A stretch of 64,000 nucleotides of DNA from Neorhodopirellula lusitana (GCF_900182915.1 NZ_FXUG01000022.1:45365-109364), one strand, 5' to 3'. Counted from the stretch's first letter, positions 8,370 through 17,698 are shown. A program made the numbers and translations. Notes: a model not told the origin generated them from the letters alone.

Positions 8370-9418
8370 GGTCGCGTCACAATGCTCGTGCTATCGGGCT
8401 CGACTTCGTTGGCTTCGTCGACCGTTTGGTTGAGCGGGATCTTGACCGTCGCAGGCATCCCCAGCCGCAATTCATTGTCGGAATTTTTGACGAAGACACG
8501 AACTTGATAGACCAACTTGGTCCGCAGTTCACTCGTTTCGACGGGCTTGGGGGTGAACTCGGCTGACGGTGAGATGTACCCGATCCATCCCGGGTAACCT
8601 TTGTCTGGAAAGCTGTCCGTGACAACGGTGGCGGTCATGCCTTCGGCAATCTTGCCCAGGTCGGACTCCGATACATAGGCCCGTACCCAAACGGGATCGT
8701 TGAGTGCCATCGTGAAGACCGGCTTCAGCGGTGATGCCATGTCGCCCACTTCCAGGATTCGGGTCTGGATGACACCGACAGACGGCGCGTATAGCGACGC
8801 ATCATCCAAATCATGTTCTGCCTGTGCCAGTTCGGCTTCATAGCGTTTGAGCGTCGCCTTGGCTTCGGCGATGTCCTCCTCTCGAGGTCCAGCGAGGACC
8901 AAGTCCGCCACCGCTTGCAGCGATCGGATGCTCGCTTGGATCGAATTGTATTCCGCCAGGGCATCGTCGACTTCTTGTTGCGAGGCCGCGTTGGATTTCA
9001 GAAGTTTGCGAAGCCGTGCGATGGTGCGTTCTTTGTCGACCGCGGTTGCCTGGGCTTCCTCGACATCCGCAAGCGCCTTGGCAATTTCTTCCTTTCGCGA
9101 CCCCGCTTCGAGTCGGGCGACGACCTGCTTCTGCGCGTCGACGATGGCCTGGGCGCGAGCAACGGCATGCTCCAGTCGCTCGGTGTTCAACTTGGCCAGC
9201 AACTGACCGGTGGTGACACGGTCGCCCTCTTCGACCTTCAGTTCCGCGATTCGCTCGCTCCCGTTGATTGCCAACTCCACTTGGCGAACATCAACGTTGC
9301 CATACAGAACAAGTTCGCTGGTCCCCTCATGATCCTGCCCAGAACGCCAGTACCAATAGCCCGTCCCAACGGCCCCAAGAACGAATGTGAAGAGGATGGA
9401 ACGAATGATTTTGGGCAT
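8366..9418 (-). CDS. Membrane fusion protein of ABC efflux system (HlyD/YbhG-like)
   Basis: This 350-residue periplasmic adaptor links the inner-membrane pump to an outer-membrane channel. With the start at 9418 (MPKIIRSILFTFVLGAVG) the protein opens with a membrane anchor. Then follow a lipoyl half (ELKVEEGDRVTTGQLLAKL), a long helical hairpin with two heptad-rich arms (about 80-190), the second lipoyl half (LYAPSVGVIQTRILEVGD) and a beta-barrel region. Upstream in-frame codons would add a poorly structured leader. It is the first gene of the four-gene operon and its TGA overlaps the ATPase ATG. Confidence 0.9.
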   Translation of the reverse strand: MPKIIRSILFTFVLGAVGTGYWYWRSGQDHEGTSELVLYGNVDVRQVELAINGSERIAELKVEEGDRVTTGQLLAKLNTERLEHAVARAQAIVDAQKQVVARLEAGSRKEEIAKALADVEEAQATAVDKERTIARLRKLLKSNAASQQEVDDALAEYNSIQASIRSLQAVADLVLAGPREEDIAEAKATLKRYEAELAQAEHDLDDASLYAPSVGVIQTRILEVGDMASPLKPVFTMALNDPVWVRAYVSESDLGKIAEGMTATVVTDSFPDKGYPGWIGYISPSAEFTPKPVETSELRTKLVYQVRVFVKNSDNELRLGMPATVKIPLNQTVDEANEVEPDSTSIVTRP

Positions 9419-9839
9419 GTTCTCCGGTCCCGGATTGTGAGTCGTCATCGGAACCATGGAGCTCGATGGAAAGACACTCGAGTTTGGATTTAGATTTGGC
9501 CGATCGCGTTCTGAGTCCGCAATCGGTATGCCGCGACGTGACCTCAATGTTCCAAACACCCGGCGATGATTCAAACGCCCAGGCATGTCCCTATGAAATG
9601 GCATGTCCCTATGAAACGGCCTATCCCCATGAAACGTGCCTATCCCAGTAAAACGCGCCTATCACGGTGAAACGCGTCTATCCCGGTGAAGCGTGCACAT
9701 CCCCGTAAACCGTGTGCCCTATCGCTCAGCCCAGCTTGTCGGCCCGGTATCGAATTCAAAGGAAAGGGGCATCCTTTGATGTGTGTCGATTCCGCACGCA
9801 ATGCGCCGATGCGGGCTGCCGCGGATTAACTCCCAACCG
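9419..9839. other. Intergenic region upstream of the efflux operon
   Basis: No gene is visible. The region should contain the promoter of the minus-strand efflux operon and the 3' end of the ATP-grasp gene that converges from the right only as a tandem neighbour on the same strand. Its main feature is the repeat array at 9582-9711, annotated separately. Confidence 0.5.
9582..9711. repeat. Tandem array, seven units of 18-19 bases
   Basis: Seven head-to-tail units of 18-19 bases start at about 9582, 9600, 9618, 9636, 9655, 9674 and 9693. The first two are nearly identical (GGCATGTCCCTATGAAA) and later ones drift (GCGCCTATCACGGTGAAAC). There are no spacers, so this is a degenerate minisatellite, not a CRISPR. 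Confidence 0.85.
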
Positions 9840-10865
9840 CTAAGCCATCCAGTCGGCTTTGTACGCGAGACCCAGGTTCAAGATTCGCTGAATCAGTGCT
9901 TCGTAGCTGATCCCGGCGGCTTCGGCGGACTCCGCGAAGTCTTCGCCGTACTCGATGTTGGGATTCGCATTGGCCTCAATCACAAAGATCTCTCCGCCAG
10001 GCGTCAGCCGCAGATCCATGCGGCCGTAACCGGTCATTCCAAGCGCCCGGTAAACCCGTTTGCAGATCTTGGCGATCTTTTGTTGCATGGCATCATCGAT
10101 GCCTTGGGCGGCATGCGTGGTGATGTCATGCCGTTCTTGATACTTACGGTCCCACTTCACACGGCTGGTCGCGATCCGGGCGGCGTCATCGGGCAGCGTG
10201 CCGAAGTCCATTTCCCACGCCGGGAAGCACTGCAACCGGTCGTTGCCAATCACGCCGCAATACAGCTCGCGGCCTTCGATGTACTGTTCCACGATGGCGT
10301 CGGCGCCCGTCTTTTCGTGAATGAACTCGACGCGTTCAGTGAGCGCTTCGTCCGTATGCACGATCGAGGCCTGAGAAATCCCGAACGAAGCGTCTTCCAC
10401 TACCGATTTCACAAACAGCGGGAACGGCAACCGTTTGGGCCGTCGCACCGCTCGACCCTTTTTGAAAACGGCGAAACGCGGCGTTGGAATTCGGTGGTAG
10501 GTTAAGATCTTTTTCGACAACGCCTTGTCTTTGCTTAGCAACAACCCACGTGGGTTGCATCCGCTGTAGGCCTGTTGCATCAGTTCCAGATAACTGATCA
10601 CGGCAAAGTCATACGTCACCACCCCATGGAACTCTTCGAGCAACATGTACGTGATATCGGGCTGGAATTCACCAAGCGACTTCCGGATCGGCCCCAGGTC
10701 GTCGTAGATCCCCAGCGGCAACACTTCATGGCCAAGACCACGCAGCGTTTCACAGATATCAAACTCGGCCTTCCAAGGGCTCCATTGATCTTCGGTATAG
10801 CCTTCCAGTGAATCCGGCGGCACATGGCCGTCACGAACCAGGACCAGGACGCGCAGTTTAGCCAC
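9840..10865 (-). CDS. ATP-grasp ligase, D-alanine-D-alanine ligase-like
   Basis: This 341-residue ATP-grasp protein carries the family layout: N-terminal domain (MAKLRVLVLVRDG), central ATP-binding part (PLFVKSVVEDASFGIS), a family-typical IVEQYIEGRELYCGVIG strand, and the metal-binding end VIEANANPNIEYG near residue 311. This matches D-Ala-D-Ala ligase relatives rather than RimK. It is not in a cell-wall cluster, so the true Ddl role is doubtful; a ligase joining another amino acid or small peptide is possible. The upstream neighbour on the same strand is a zinc metallopeptidase 107 bases away, suggesting a shared transcript. Confidence 0.8.
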   Translation of the reverse strand: MAKLRVLVLVRDGHVPPDSLEGYTEDQWSPWKAEFDICETLRGLGHEVLPLGIYDDLGPIRKSLGEFQPDITYMLLEEFHGVVTYDFAVISYLELMQQAYSGCNPRGLLLSKDKALSKKILTYHRIPTPRFAVFKKGRAVRRPKRLPFPLFVKSVVEDASFGISQASIVHTDEALTERVEFIHEKTGADAIVEQYIEGRELYCGVIGNDRLQCFPAWEMDFGTLPDDAARIATSRVKWDRKYQERHDITTHAAQGIDDAMQQKIAKICKRVYRALGMTGYGRMDLRLTPGGEIFVIEANANPNIEYGEDFAESAEAAGISYEALIQRILNLGLAYKADWMA

Positions 10866-10972
10866 GGGACACCTCCGCCCCGAGTTGATGGCGACCGTGT
10901 CGTGACTTCAGGCCCATGAAGGCTTCCAGTCCGCAGCAAGACTTCTGCTCAACCGTACTAGATCGGTTGTGA

Positions 10973-12022
10973 TTAGATTGCGGCACGGTGACCTCCTTCA
11001 TGCAGGAAGCTGGTGGTCCGAACGGCGACCAGGATCATCGCATCCCGCTTGACCTCTTCGGGAGAGCCACCGAGGCGTAGTTTGAGTTCGCGGCATCGCT
11101 CGATCATTTCTTGAACTACTTGGTCAATTGTGTAGGCGTACTCGCCAGTCCATTTAGCGACCGTGCGACGAAGTTCCGTCCGGATACGATTCAGGAAAGC
11201 GGCCGCGGTGACGTTCCGGCGGTGTGCCGACTCGGACGAAAACAGCCTCCGCAAATCGTTGTCGTAAACACTCGGCAGGTCCAACTCATAATGCGTTCGC
11301 TTGCGTTCGTAATGCGTACGCAAGGTCTTGCGAATTCGGTGGACCGGATCCACCATCGCGCGAGATTGAACCGGCGGTTTTTTGCCGCGCAGGCCTCGCA
11401 TCATTTCGTCAACGGTTTCGAGTTTTTCCATCACTGGCCAGTCTCGATACCGGGTTCGCCAACGGAAACCGGGACGAAGCCAAACCGCGAAGGTTTCCGC
11501 AAAATCCTCTAGCGGGTGCGCCTGGGCATACCACATGCCCAGGTGATGCACATATTCACGGCTGGCCGGTTTAAGCTGGTAATGCTCAGGATACGGCTCA
11601 GATGCCTTGCCAAACACGTTTCGGTAGACCGCCTTGCGACGCAACCGGAAAGCGGTATCGATCGCATGCCCGGCCTCGTGACGCAGGATTTCCATGCATC
11701 GCTCATGCGTGCCACCTTCCACATCCAGCAACTGCTTGCGTTCCAAACGCATCAAACGAGGATGAGCCAGATAAAACGGGATCGCGATGCCTGGCACATC
11801 GTCAGGCGAAAACCAATCGTCGCTTAGCCAAAAGTGAGGCTGAAAGTTCAGGCCACGATCGCCTAGTTCATTGGTCAGTTGATCAATGCGTTTTTGCAAA
11901 ACCGTGTCACTGATCGTCAGCTTCAGGTCACACATCCGCATGTTCAGCAATTGCGTATCCGTCATCGAAACGAGCGAGTCGTTTTGGCGCGTTGTTGCAG
12001 GTTGCTTGTTGCGTGAGGCCAT
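10973..12022 (-). CDS. Putative zinc-binding metallopeptidase
   Basis: This protein of about 349 residues has the zinc motif HEAGH (about residues 115-119) in a helix and, about 55 residues later, DFAETFAVWLRPG, which would supply further ligands or the catalytic environment, as in gluzincin-like families. No signal peptide is evident, so it is probably cytosolic. ATG at 12022 is used; TTG at 12034 and ATG at 11965 are alternatives. It is followed by the ATP-grasp ligase gene, and a ligase plus peptidase pair suggests one makes and the other trims a peptide, but no substrate can be named. Confidence 0.75.
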   Translation of the reverse strand: MASRNKQPATTRQNDSLVSMTDTQLLNMRMCDLKLTISDTVLQKRIDQLTNELGDRGLNFQPHFWLSDDWFSPDDVPGIAIPFYLAHPRLMRLERKQLLDVEGGTHERCMEILRHEAGHAIDTAFRLRRKAVYRNVFGKASEPYPEHYQLKPASREYVHHLGMWYAQAHPLEDFAETFAVWLRPGFRWRTRYRDWPVMEKLETVDEMMRGLRGKKPPVQSRAMVDPVHRIRKTLRTHYERKRTHYELDLPSVYDNDLRRLFSSESAHRRNVTAAAFLNRIRTELRRTVAKWTGEYAYTIDQVVQEMIERCRELKLRLGGSPEEVKRDAMILVAVRTTSFLHEGGHRAAI

Positions 12023-12133
12023 CGTCCAGGGCAAGCCATCGTGAGTGTCGTGCGAGACTGTACGTGCGAGTTCGTGGCAGTCTATTCAACTCACGTGGTC
12101 TTTGCGAACATCAATCTGAAGTCAACGCGATGT

Positions 12134-13774
12134 TCAAGCATTCAAGTTCGGGTTGTGTGGGGCTTCTTCGACCACTCGCACCACCACTCGCGCACCCTGT
12201 TTCGCAATCACTCGCACCGGTTGCCCCGAATCAACGTAGTCACCCTCGGTCACCACATCGACCATCATCTCATCCACTTCAACGCGCCCACCAGGACGCA
12301 GCGGGGAAACCGAAACGCCGGTTTGTCCCACCTGCACACGTTGCCATGCTGGTGTGTTGTCGTTCATCACAACCGCACCGGATGGTTCCACTTCGGCTTG
12401 CAGGGTCAAGCGATTCAGGATTGGGATGCTGCCCATGTAACTGGTCAACACCGCAGCGACGACCAAGAAGCCAACGAACGCGCCACCCACCAACAAAATG
12501 TCGTTGCCCAGTGATACCCAATCGGCGTCACCCGCAGGCATTGTGAAGCGGCGAGATGCCATCACCAGAGAGCCTAACGTCAACGCCAACCCGGTGATTC
12601 CCGCCACTCCGAACCCTGGAATCACGAAGATTTCGGCACCGATGAAAAGGATACCCATCGCGAAACACGTCACTTCCAACCACCCCGACGTGCCGCCCAG
12701 AAAACGACTCCAAAAGAACAGACCGAAGCACAACACCGCCACGATCCCGCCAATCCCCAAGCCAGGAGCACTCAGTTCCGTCGCCACGCCGATTAGCCCA
12801 ATCAACAGCAACAGGAACGTGACAAACTTAAAGTTCAAAAACATCACCAACCCATCCGTCCAACTCGCCTCGACGACTTCGATCGGCGTCGCCACATTCA
12901 ACACGCGAGCCAGTTCATCACGATCGGCGACTGTTTGATCGGCGATTCCCAGCTCCACTGCCCGACGACCATTCGCGGTGAAGAACATTTCTTTGCCAGC
13001 TTCGCGAATCGGCTTTCCGAGTTCCCAGTCATCGGCGTCTTCCATCGACGCGTGTTCTTTGTCGCTGATGTATCGCTTCTCGCCGTTGGTAACGTGGGTG
13101 GCGTGATACACGACCATGTCCTTGTCGGTCATCTTTTCAGCCAACGCCACCGGGCGTCCTGTGGCGGCGGCGGTGTCGCGAACCTTTTGAGCGAGCACAC
13201 TGCGGCTTTTGGCTTCCGTGTAGCGGAACGCCCCGTCTTCGCCCATCACGATCTCACCCGCGTCGCCGATGCGGGCGTCGGGCTTCATCAGGATGGTATC
13301 GGTCGACAAGGAAAGCAGCGCCGCACCGCTGATCGCGTCCTTTTCGATGAAGGCCACCGTTTCAACGTTCTTCGCGGCCAGGACCATGTCCATTAGCTCG
13401 AAGGTGACGTACGTGAACCCGCCCGGGGACTCGATGTCCAAGATGATCACATCGACCGTGCCTGAGTCCACGGCCTGTTGAAAACGCCGTTTCAGCAGCG
13501 CGCCACTGATTGGGTTGATGTCCGAACGAAACGGCAAAATGATCGCAGTGCGTTTACGCCCCGTCGATTCAGCACGTTGGGGCTTAGCCGTTTTCGCATC
13601 TTCTTCATCGAGCGACGCGACCGCCTCGTCGGTCTCCACTTGGGCTGCACTCGCCTTGCTGGCCCCCAAACCGCTGGCATTCAAAAAACACGGGATCGCG
13701 ATGGAAACCATGATCAACGTGACCAAGAGCCTCGCTCCCACGGCAGCAAAGTTCTTCGGTTGGATCATGGTCAT
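12134..13774 (-). CDS. NfeD-type membrane-bound serine protease (ClpP-class)
   Basis: This 546-residue protein is of the long NfeD class. A signal or anchor segment near the N-terminus is followed by a linker with charged residues, then a ClpP/SppA-like protease fold (about 75-270, with the stretch VIILDIESPGGFTYV and the likely serine region EKDAISGAALLSLSTD), four or more membrane segments (about 310-450) and a C-terminal OB-fold domain (QVGQTGVSVSPLRPGG). Long NfeD proteins usually work with a stomatin-like protein in membrane quality control; none is adjacent. ATG at 13774 lies one base from the trkH stop, so the two are likely cotranscribed. Confidence 0.85.
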   Translation of the reverse strand: MTMIQPKNFAAVGARLLVTLIMVSIAIPCFLNASGLGASKASAAQVETDEAVASLDEEDAKTAKPQRAESTGRKRTAIILPFRSDINPISGALLKRRFQQAVDSGTVDVIILDIESPGGFTYVTFELMDMVLAAKNVETVAFIEKDAISGAALLSLSTDTILMKPDARIGDAGEIVMGEDGAFRYTEAKSRSVLAQKVRDTAAATGRPVALAEKMTDKDMVVYHATHVTNGEKRYISDKEHASMEDADDWELGKPIREAGKEMFFTANGRRAVELGIADQTVADRDELARVLNVATPIEVVEASWTDGLVMFLNFKFVTFLLLLIGLIGVATELSAPGLGIGGIVAVLCFGLFFWSRFLGGTSGWLEVTCFAMGILFIGAEIFVIPGFGVAGITGLALTLGSLVMASRRFTMPAGDADWVSLGNDILLVGGAFVGFLVVAAVLTSYMGSIPILNRLTLQAEVEPSGAVVMNDNTPAWQRVQVGQTGVSVSPLRPGGRVEVDEMMVDVVTEGDYVDSGQPVRVIAKQGARVVVRVVEEAPHNPNLNA

Positions 13775-13775
13775 C

Positions 13776-15437
13776 TCACACCCTGCGCCAGAACGACGGT
13801 ACGAATAATAACAGCACACTAAAAATCTCAACGCGACCGAGCATCATCAGCCACACGAACAACAATTTAGCACCTTGGCTGAAGCCGGCGTAGTTTCGCG
13901 TCGCTCCGACCACTCCTAGCCCTGGCCCAATGTTGTTCAGCGTCGCCGCAACGGCACTCGCGCTGTCCAGCAACTTGTCATCCAGGGTTCCCTTCAACAA
14001 CTCACGATGCAGTTCCTTGTGGGCCTCCGGGTCGTGCTCAACACCCATTTCCGCCGCATGAGCGATGGGGCTCTCGATCACACCCCATGTCGATGTTGGC
14101 TCGAAAGTGACCAGGGCCAGCCACGAAACCACAAAGATCGCCAACACCAAACAGAAATACAGCAGGATGTTGTGCGCCAATTGAGGATCGTCGACCGGTT
14201 GGCCGCTCACCCTTAAAGGCCGGATTACCCGAGGACGGTGGGCGCGCTCCATCTCCAAACGCAAGATTTTATAGAACAAAACGTGCCGAATCACCTTCAT
14301 TCCGCCGCCCGTGCTGCCTGCACACCCGCCCACAAACATCAACAACAGCAAAATACCACGACCAAAGTTGTTCCACGTATCAAAGTCAGCCGTGCCGTAA
14401 CCCGTCGTTGTCAGCACCGACACGACCTGAAAACAACCGTTGCGAAGCGCCGACGGGTAGTTCTCGAATCCCTCATCACCCGCCCGCATTCCGAAGAAGA
14501 CGACGCCCAGGGTCACGACCGCGATAATGCCGCCGTAAGTGCGGAATTCAACGTCGCGGACCAACTTTCGCCAACCGCCAATCAGGGTCAGGTACATCAG
14601 CGTGAAGTTGGTGCCCGCCAAAACCATGAATGCGATCGTCGTGGTCTCGATCAGCGGGCTATCAAAGCCACCCAGGGATCGGTTGTACGTACTGAAGCCT
14701 CCCGTCGCCATCGTGCCAAACGCATGACACAGCGCGTCGAACGTGCTCATGCCTTCCAGCCAATACACAATCGTCAGGACGACGTTCAGGCCCACATAGA
14801 TGGCGGCGAACACCAACGCGGTGTGTTGCATTCGCGGCATCGAACCGTCTTTGGTTGGCCCCGGCATTTCCGCTCGCATCATCGCCTTGCCGGCCGAACC
14901 TTGACCCAGGATCGCGACGAACAAAACGACGATCCCCAGCCCACCTAGAAAGTGGGTCCAAGATCGCCAAAACAAAATGCAGTGAGGGACCAATTCAGGC
15001 GTATTCAAATCCGTCAGGATCGTCGCCCCGGTTGTGCTGAACCCCGACTGGGACTCGAACATCGCTTCGATGAACGTGATCGGCATGTCCGCCGCCGTTT
15101 GCGTCCCACTGAAGTAATAGGGCAACGCCCCCAGGACGGTCGCGCCGACCCACGACAGGCCCACGATCGCCATTGCTTCCTTACGGAACAGGTTCCCACC
15201 GGGCCGATAAGATCGTCCCAGGAAACGGAAGATCAGCCCCACGGTGAAGCACACCATCATGCTGGCCAACAGCCCATACATGGCCCGAGTTTCCACCTCG
15301 GCGGCGGGCGGGAGGTGCGTTCGCTCGGCAAACCCGGGGTAAGCGAACGGCAAGCTGAACGCCATCGATCCACCGATCAGCAAGCAGATCGTGCCCAGGA
15401 ACCGGAACAGGAGTGGGTAATTCAAGAGGGACGCCAC
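13776..15437 (-). CDS. trkH: Potassium uptake protein TrkH/KtrB family
   Basis: This 553-residue K+ translocating subunit has the four pore repeats with their selectivity-filter glycines: SGFSTTGATIL, GTMATGGFSTYN, TTGYGTADF and LNNIGPGLGVVG, separated by M1-P-M2 helices. Length and order fit TrkH. The regulatory NAD-binding partner TrkA is not in the window. The first 16 bases overlap the 3' end of a receiver-domain gene, which suggests coupling of K+ uptake and a signalling protein. The 3' end abuts the NfeD gene. Confidence 0.93.
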   Translation of the reverse strand: MASLLNYPLLFRFLGTICLLIGGSMAFSLPFAYPGFAERTHLPPAAEVETRAMYGLLASMMVCFTVGLIFRFLGRSYRPGGNLFRKEAMAIVGLSWVGATVLGALPYYFSGTQTAADMPITFIEAMFESQSGFSTTGATILTDLNTPELVPHCILFWRSWTHFLGGLGIVVLFVAILGQGSAGKAMMRAEMPGPTKDGSMPRMQHTALVFAAIYVGLNVVLTIVYWLEGMSTFDALCHAFGTMATGGFSTYNRSLGGFDSPLIETTTIAFMVLAGTNFTLMYLTLIGGWRKLVRDVEFRTYGGIIAVVTLGVVFFGMRAGDEGFENYPSALRNGCFQVVSVLTTTGYGTADFDTWNNFGRGILLLLMFVGGCAGSTGGGMKVIRHVLFYKILRLEMERAHRPRVIRPLRVSGQPVDDPQLAHNILLYFCLVLAIFVVSWLALVTFEPTSTWGVIESPIAHAAEMGVEHDPEAHKELHRELLKGTLDDKLLDSASAVAATLNNIGPGLGVVGATRNYAGFSQGAKLLFVWLMMLGRVEIFSVLLLFVPSFWRRV

Positions 15438-15805
15438 CCATACGTCTCGGCCAAGCCGCCGCAGACGATGTCGCGTAGGTTCTGCAGCCGGATTGGCTTG
15501 CGGAGGATTTTGTAGGCTCGCATCCGAGCGGCCTCGCGTTCAATTTCTTCGTCCATCATCGCACTCATTAAAACGTACGGCATCCTATGGGCACGCTCTG
15601 AAAGAACCTGGATCACTTCCAAGCCAGTCACTTTGGGCATGTGTACGTCGACCAGAACCATGTGAATCGGTTCTCGTTCGATCACTCGCAACGCTTCATC
15701 ACCATCGGAGGCTTGAACCAAATGCAACCCACGCCGCGAAAGTGCATCACAAAGCACTCCGCGAAAGTCGGCGTCATCATCGGTGATTAGAACGTTGGGG
15801 ACCAT
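15422..15805 (-). CDS. Stand-alone response regulator receiver protein
   Basis: This 127-residue CheY-like protein has only a receiver domain. With the start at 15805 (MVPNVLITDDDAD) it shows the acidic pocket (residues 9-11), the phosphoacceptor Asp in LVDVHMP (about 53), the switch Ser in VLMSAMM (about 81) and the conserved Lys-Pro (RKPIR, about 103-104). There is no output domain. No histidine kinase is in the window. Its 3' end overlaps trkH by 16 bases. The partner could be K+ uptake, or an unlinked kinase; this is inference. Confidence 0.9.
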   Translation of the reverse strand: MVPNVLITDDDADFRGVLCDALSRRGLHLVQASDGDEALRVIEREPIHMVLVDVHMPKVTGLEVIQVLSERAHRMPYVLMSAMMDEEIEREAARMRAYKILRKPIRLQNLRDIVCGGLAETYGWRPS

Positions 15806-15812
15806 ACCTTCA

Positions 15813-16481
15813 TTATACGCCGGAATTATCGCTTCGGGTTCGCAGGTCAAACTTCAGGACTGGATGGCGACCGTGGTTAATTTCACTTTGCCAAAATCGG
15901 ACTACGGAAACGACCGGGGCAGCATCCAATGTCCCTTCGCTAACGGCCGAATTTTGGCGTGAATTCGCCAGTAATTCAACCGTCCGCAGCCTGATCTCGA
16001 TCAAGTCAGACAAATCAGCCCCATTCAGTCCCGGGGCTTGCCACTGAAACGTTCCAGTGGCCAATCGTTCAACGTCGCCACGGTCACCCGAAATCGCTCC
16101 GTCGTAGTCCAAGTAAATCGCCCGATGGTCGGGTAACCGGGTGGCGAGTGCCAATCCCGTGAAGCTCCATCCGGTTGCCAGATCGGATCCCACCCTCCCC
16201 GAGGGAGAGTGAAGTGAGCGGACGGAGCTTGGACTTCGGTGGCCGAGTAGTCCATCGGTGTTCCATAAATCACCATCCGCAGAGGTGGAAACCGTGAACA
16301 AGGGATGGTCAGGCTCAGGACTCGTCTGCAAGAACCAATCCAGATGGTCCGAATCCGTTCGCGATAACTCTTTACCTACCGAATGGAAGGACACCGCAAA
16401 CCGAAGTGGCTTCTTCCAAGTAGCCTCCACATCCTCGTCGCCGGGAGTCCCGTCGTCGGAAACCCTTCCTGCCGTATTCAC
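15813..16481 (-). CDS. Protein of unknown function with embedded repeat
   Basis: This 222-residue soluble protein of no recognised family begins with GTG at 16481 that overlaps the ribBA stop (GTGA), so translation is probably coupled to ribBA. A beta-rich core is suggested by alternating hydrophobic residues (PLRFAVSFHSV, RAIYLDYDGAISG). Residues about 83-97 (SPSSVRSLHSPSGRVG) are encoded by a copy of the palindromic repeat also seen inside the ABC ATPase gene. It ends 8 bases before the receiver gene start. Confidence 0.65.
   Translation of the reverse strand: MNTAGRVSDDGTPGDEDVEATWKKPLRFAVSFHSVGKELSRTDSDHLDWFLQTSPEPDHPLFTVSTSADGDLWNTDGLLGHRSPSSVRSLHSPSGRVGSDLATGWSFTGLALATRLPDHRAIYLDYDGAISGDRGDVERLATGTFQWQAPGLNGADLSDLIEIRLRTVELLANSRQNSAVSEGTLDAAPVVSVVRFWQSEINHGRHPVLKFDLRTRSDNSGV
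16193..16230. repeat. Second copy of the palindromic repeat, in frame
   Basis: The core ACCCTCCCCGAGGGAGAGT followed by GAAGTGAGCGG resembles the repeat at 7145-7260 (ACCCTCCCCTTGGGAGGGT, GAGCGAAGCGAGG). Here it lies within the coding region that follows ribBA and does not break the frame. Confidence 0.6.
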
Positions 16482-17698
16482 GACATCGGCGGCAGTTGAT
16501 GGCCCATCTTTTCGCGTTTGGTTTCTAGGTATTTCAGGTTGTGCTTGTTGACTGTGGGCACGATCGGCACCTGATCTACCACCCGCAAATCAAAGCCACG
16601 CAAATTGAACGCCTTGGTCTTCTTTGGGTTGTTGGTCAACAACCGCACTTCGGACAGGCCCAAGTCCTTCAAGATTTGGAGCCCGACGCCATAGTCTCGC
16701 ATGTCCGCTTTAAAACCGAGAGCGTGATTGGCTTCCACGGTGTCCATGCCTTCGTCTTGCAAACCGTATGCTCGAATTTTTTGCGCCAGTCCAATGCCGC
16801 GCCCTTCTTGAGGCAGGTAGACCAACGCACCGCGGCCTTCGTCGCTGATCATTTGCATCGCCATGTGTAGCTGATCGCCACAATCGCATCGCAGCGAATT
16901 AACCAGGTCGCCGGTGAAGCAGCTGCTGTGCATCCGCACCAAGGGAGCTGGTCCGGGGGCGGTCAAATCGCCCAGCACCATCGCGATGGGCTCTTGAGCT
17001 TCGTAGTCGACGCCGTAGACGTGAATTTCAAAATCGCCGTAGTTGGTCGGCAATTTGGAAGTGGCGGCCCGCGAGACCAGCTTTTCGCTGACCCGTCGGT
17101 GGGCGATCAAGCTTTCAATGCTGATGATCTTGAGGTTGTTGGCCTTGGCGATCTCGGCCAGGTCTTCGCGAGAAGCTCGGTCGCCGGTCTCATTCAGGAT
17201 TTCGCACAGCACGCCGACCGGGGCCAGGCCCGCCATCCGTGACAAGTCCACCGCCGCTTCCGTGTGTCCGGCTCGACGCAAGACGCCGCCTTCCATGGCC
17301 AACAACGGGTAAACGTGGCCGGGACGGATAAAATCCGCCATTTCCATGTCGGGGTCGGTCAGCTTGCGAATCGTTTCGCTACGTTCGCCAGCGGTGATCC
17401 CGGTTTTGGCCGTCGCGATGTCGATCGGCGTCATGAACGCGGTTTGCAATGGCGCGTTGTTGTGAGCGACAATTGGATTGAGTTCCAGCTTTTTGCAGAC
17501 CTCGGGAAGCACCGAAACGCACAACTGCCCGCGCCCACCCAAGATGAAATTGATGGTCTCGGGAGTGGCTTTTTCACCCGCGCAAATGAAGTCACCTTCG
17601 TTTTCGCGGTCTTCGGCATCGATGACGATCACAACCTCTCCGCGAGCGATCGCTTCAACGGCTTCGGGAATTGTGTTCAGTTCGATGGAGGCGGTCAT
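16478..17698 (-). CDS. ribBA: Bifunctional DHBP synthase / GTP cyclohydrolase II
   Basis: Both entry reactions of riboflavin synthesis are in one 406-residue chain. The N-terminal domain (about 1-200) forms 3,4-dihydroxy-2-butanone 4-phosphate and shows the DAEDRENEGDF acidic loop and RPGHVYPLLAMEGGVLRR. The C-terminal GTP cyclohydrolase II domain shows zinc cysteines in SLRCDCGDQ, the catalytic stretch QEGRGIGLAQKIRAYGLQD, and LLTNNPKK. No FMN riboswitch is apparent in the 136 bases upstream. Flavin supply is relevant for the Na+-NQR system farther along, but no physical link exists. Confidence 0.96.
   Translation of the reverse strand: MTASIELNTIPEAVEAIARGEVVIVIDAEDRENEGDFICAGEKATPETINFILGGRGQLCVSVLPEVCKKLELNPIVAHNNAPLQTAFMTPIDIATAKTGITAGERSETIRKLTDPDMEMADFIRPGHVYPLLAMEGGVLRRAGHTEAAVDLSRMAGLAPVGVLCEILNETGDRASREDLAEIAKANNLKIISIESLIAHRRVSEKLVSRAATSKLPTNYGDFEIHVYGVDYEAQEPIAMVLGDLTAPGPAPLVRMHSSCFTGDLVNSLRCDCGDQLHMAMQMISDEGRGALVYLPQEGRGIGLAQKIRAYGLQDEGMDTVEANHALGFKADMRDYGVGLQILKDLGLSEVRLLTNNPKKTKAFNLRGFDLRVVDQVPIVPTVNKHNLKYLETKREKMGHQLPPMS

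Noticed and set aside
9582..9711. CRISPR-like array
   Set aside because: Units are contiguous, degenerate and without spacers; no cas gene is nearby.
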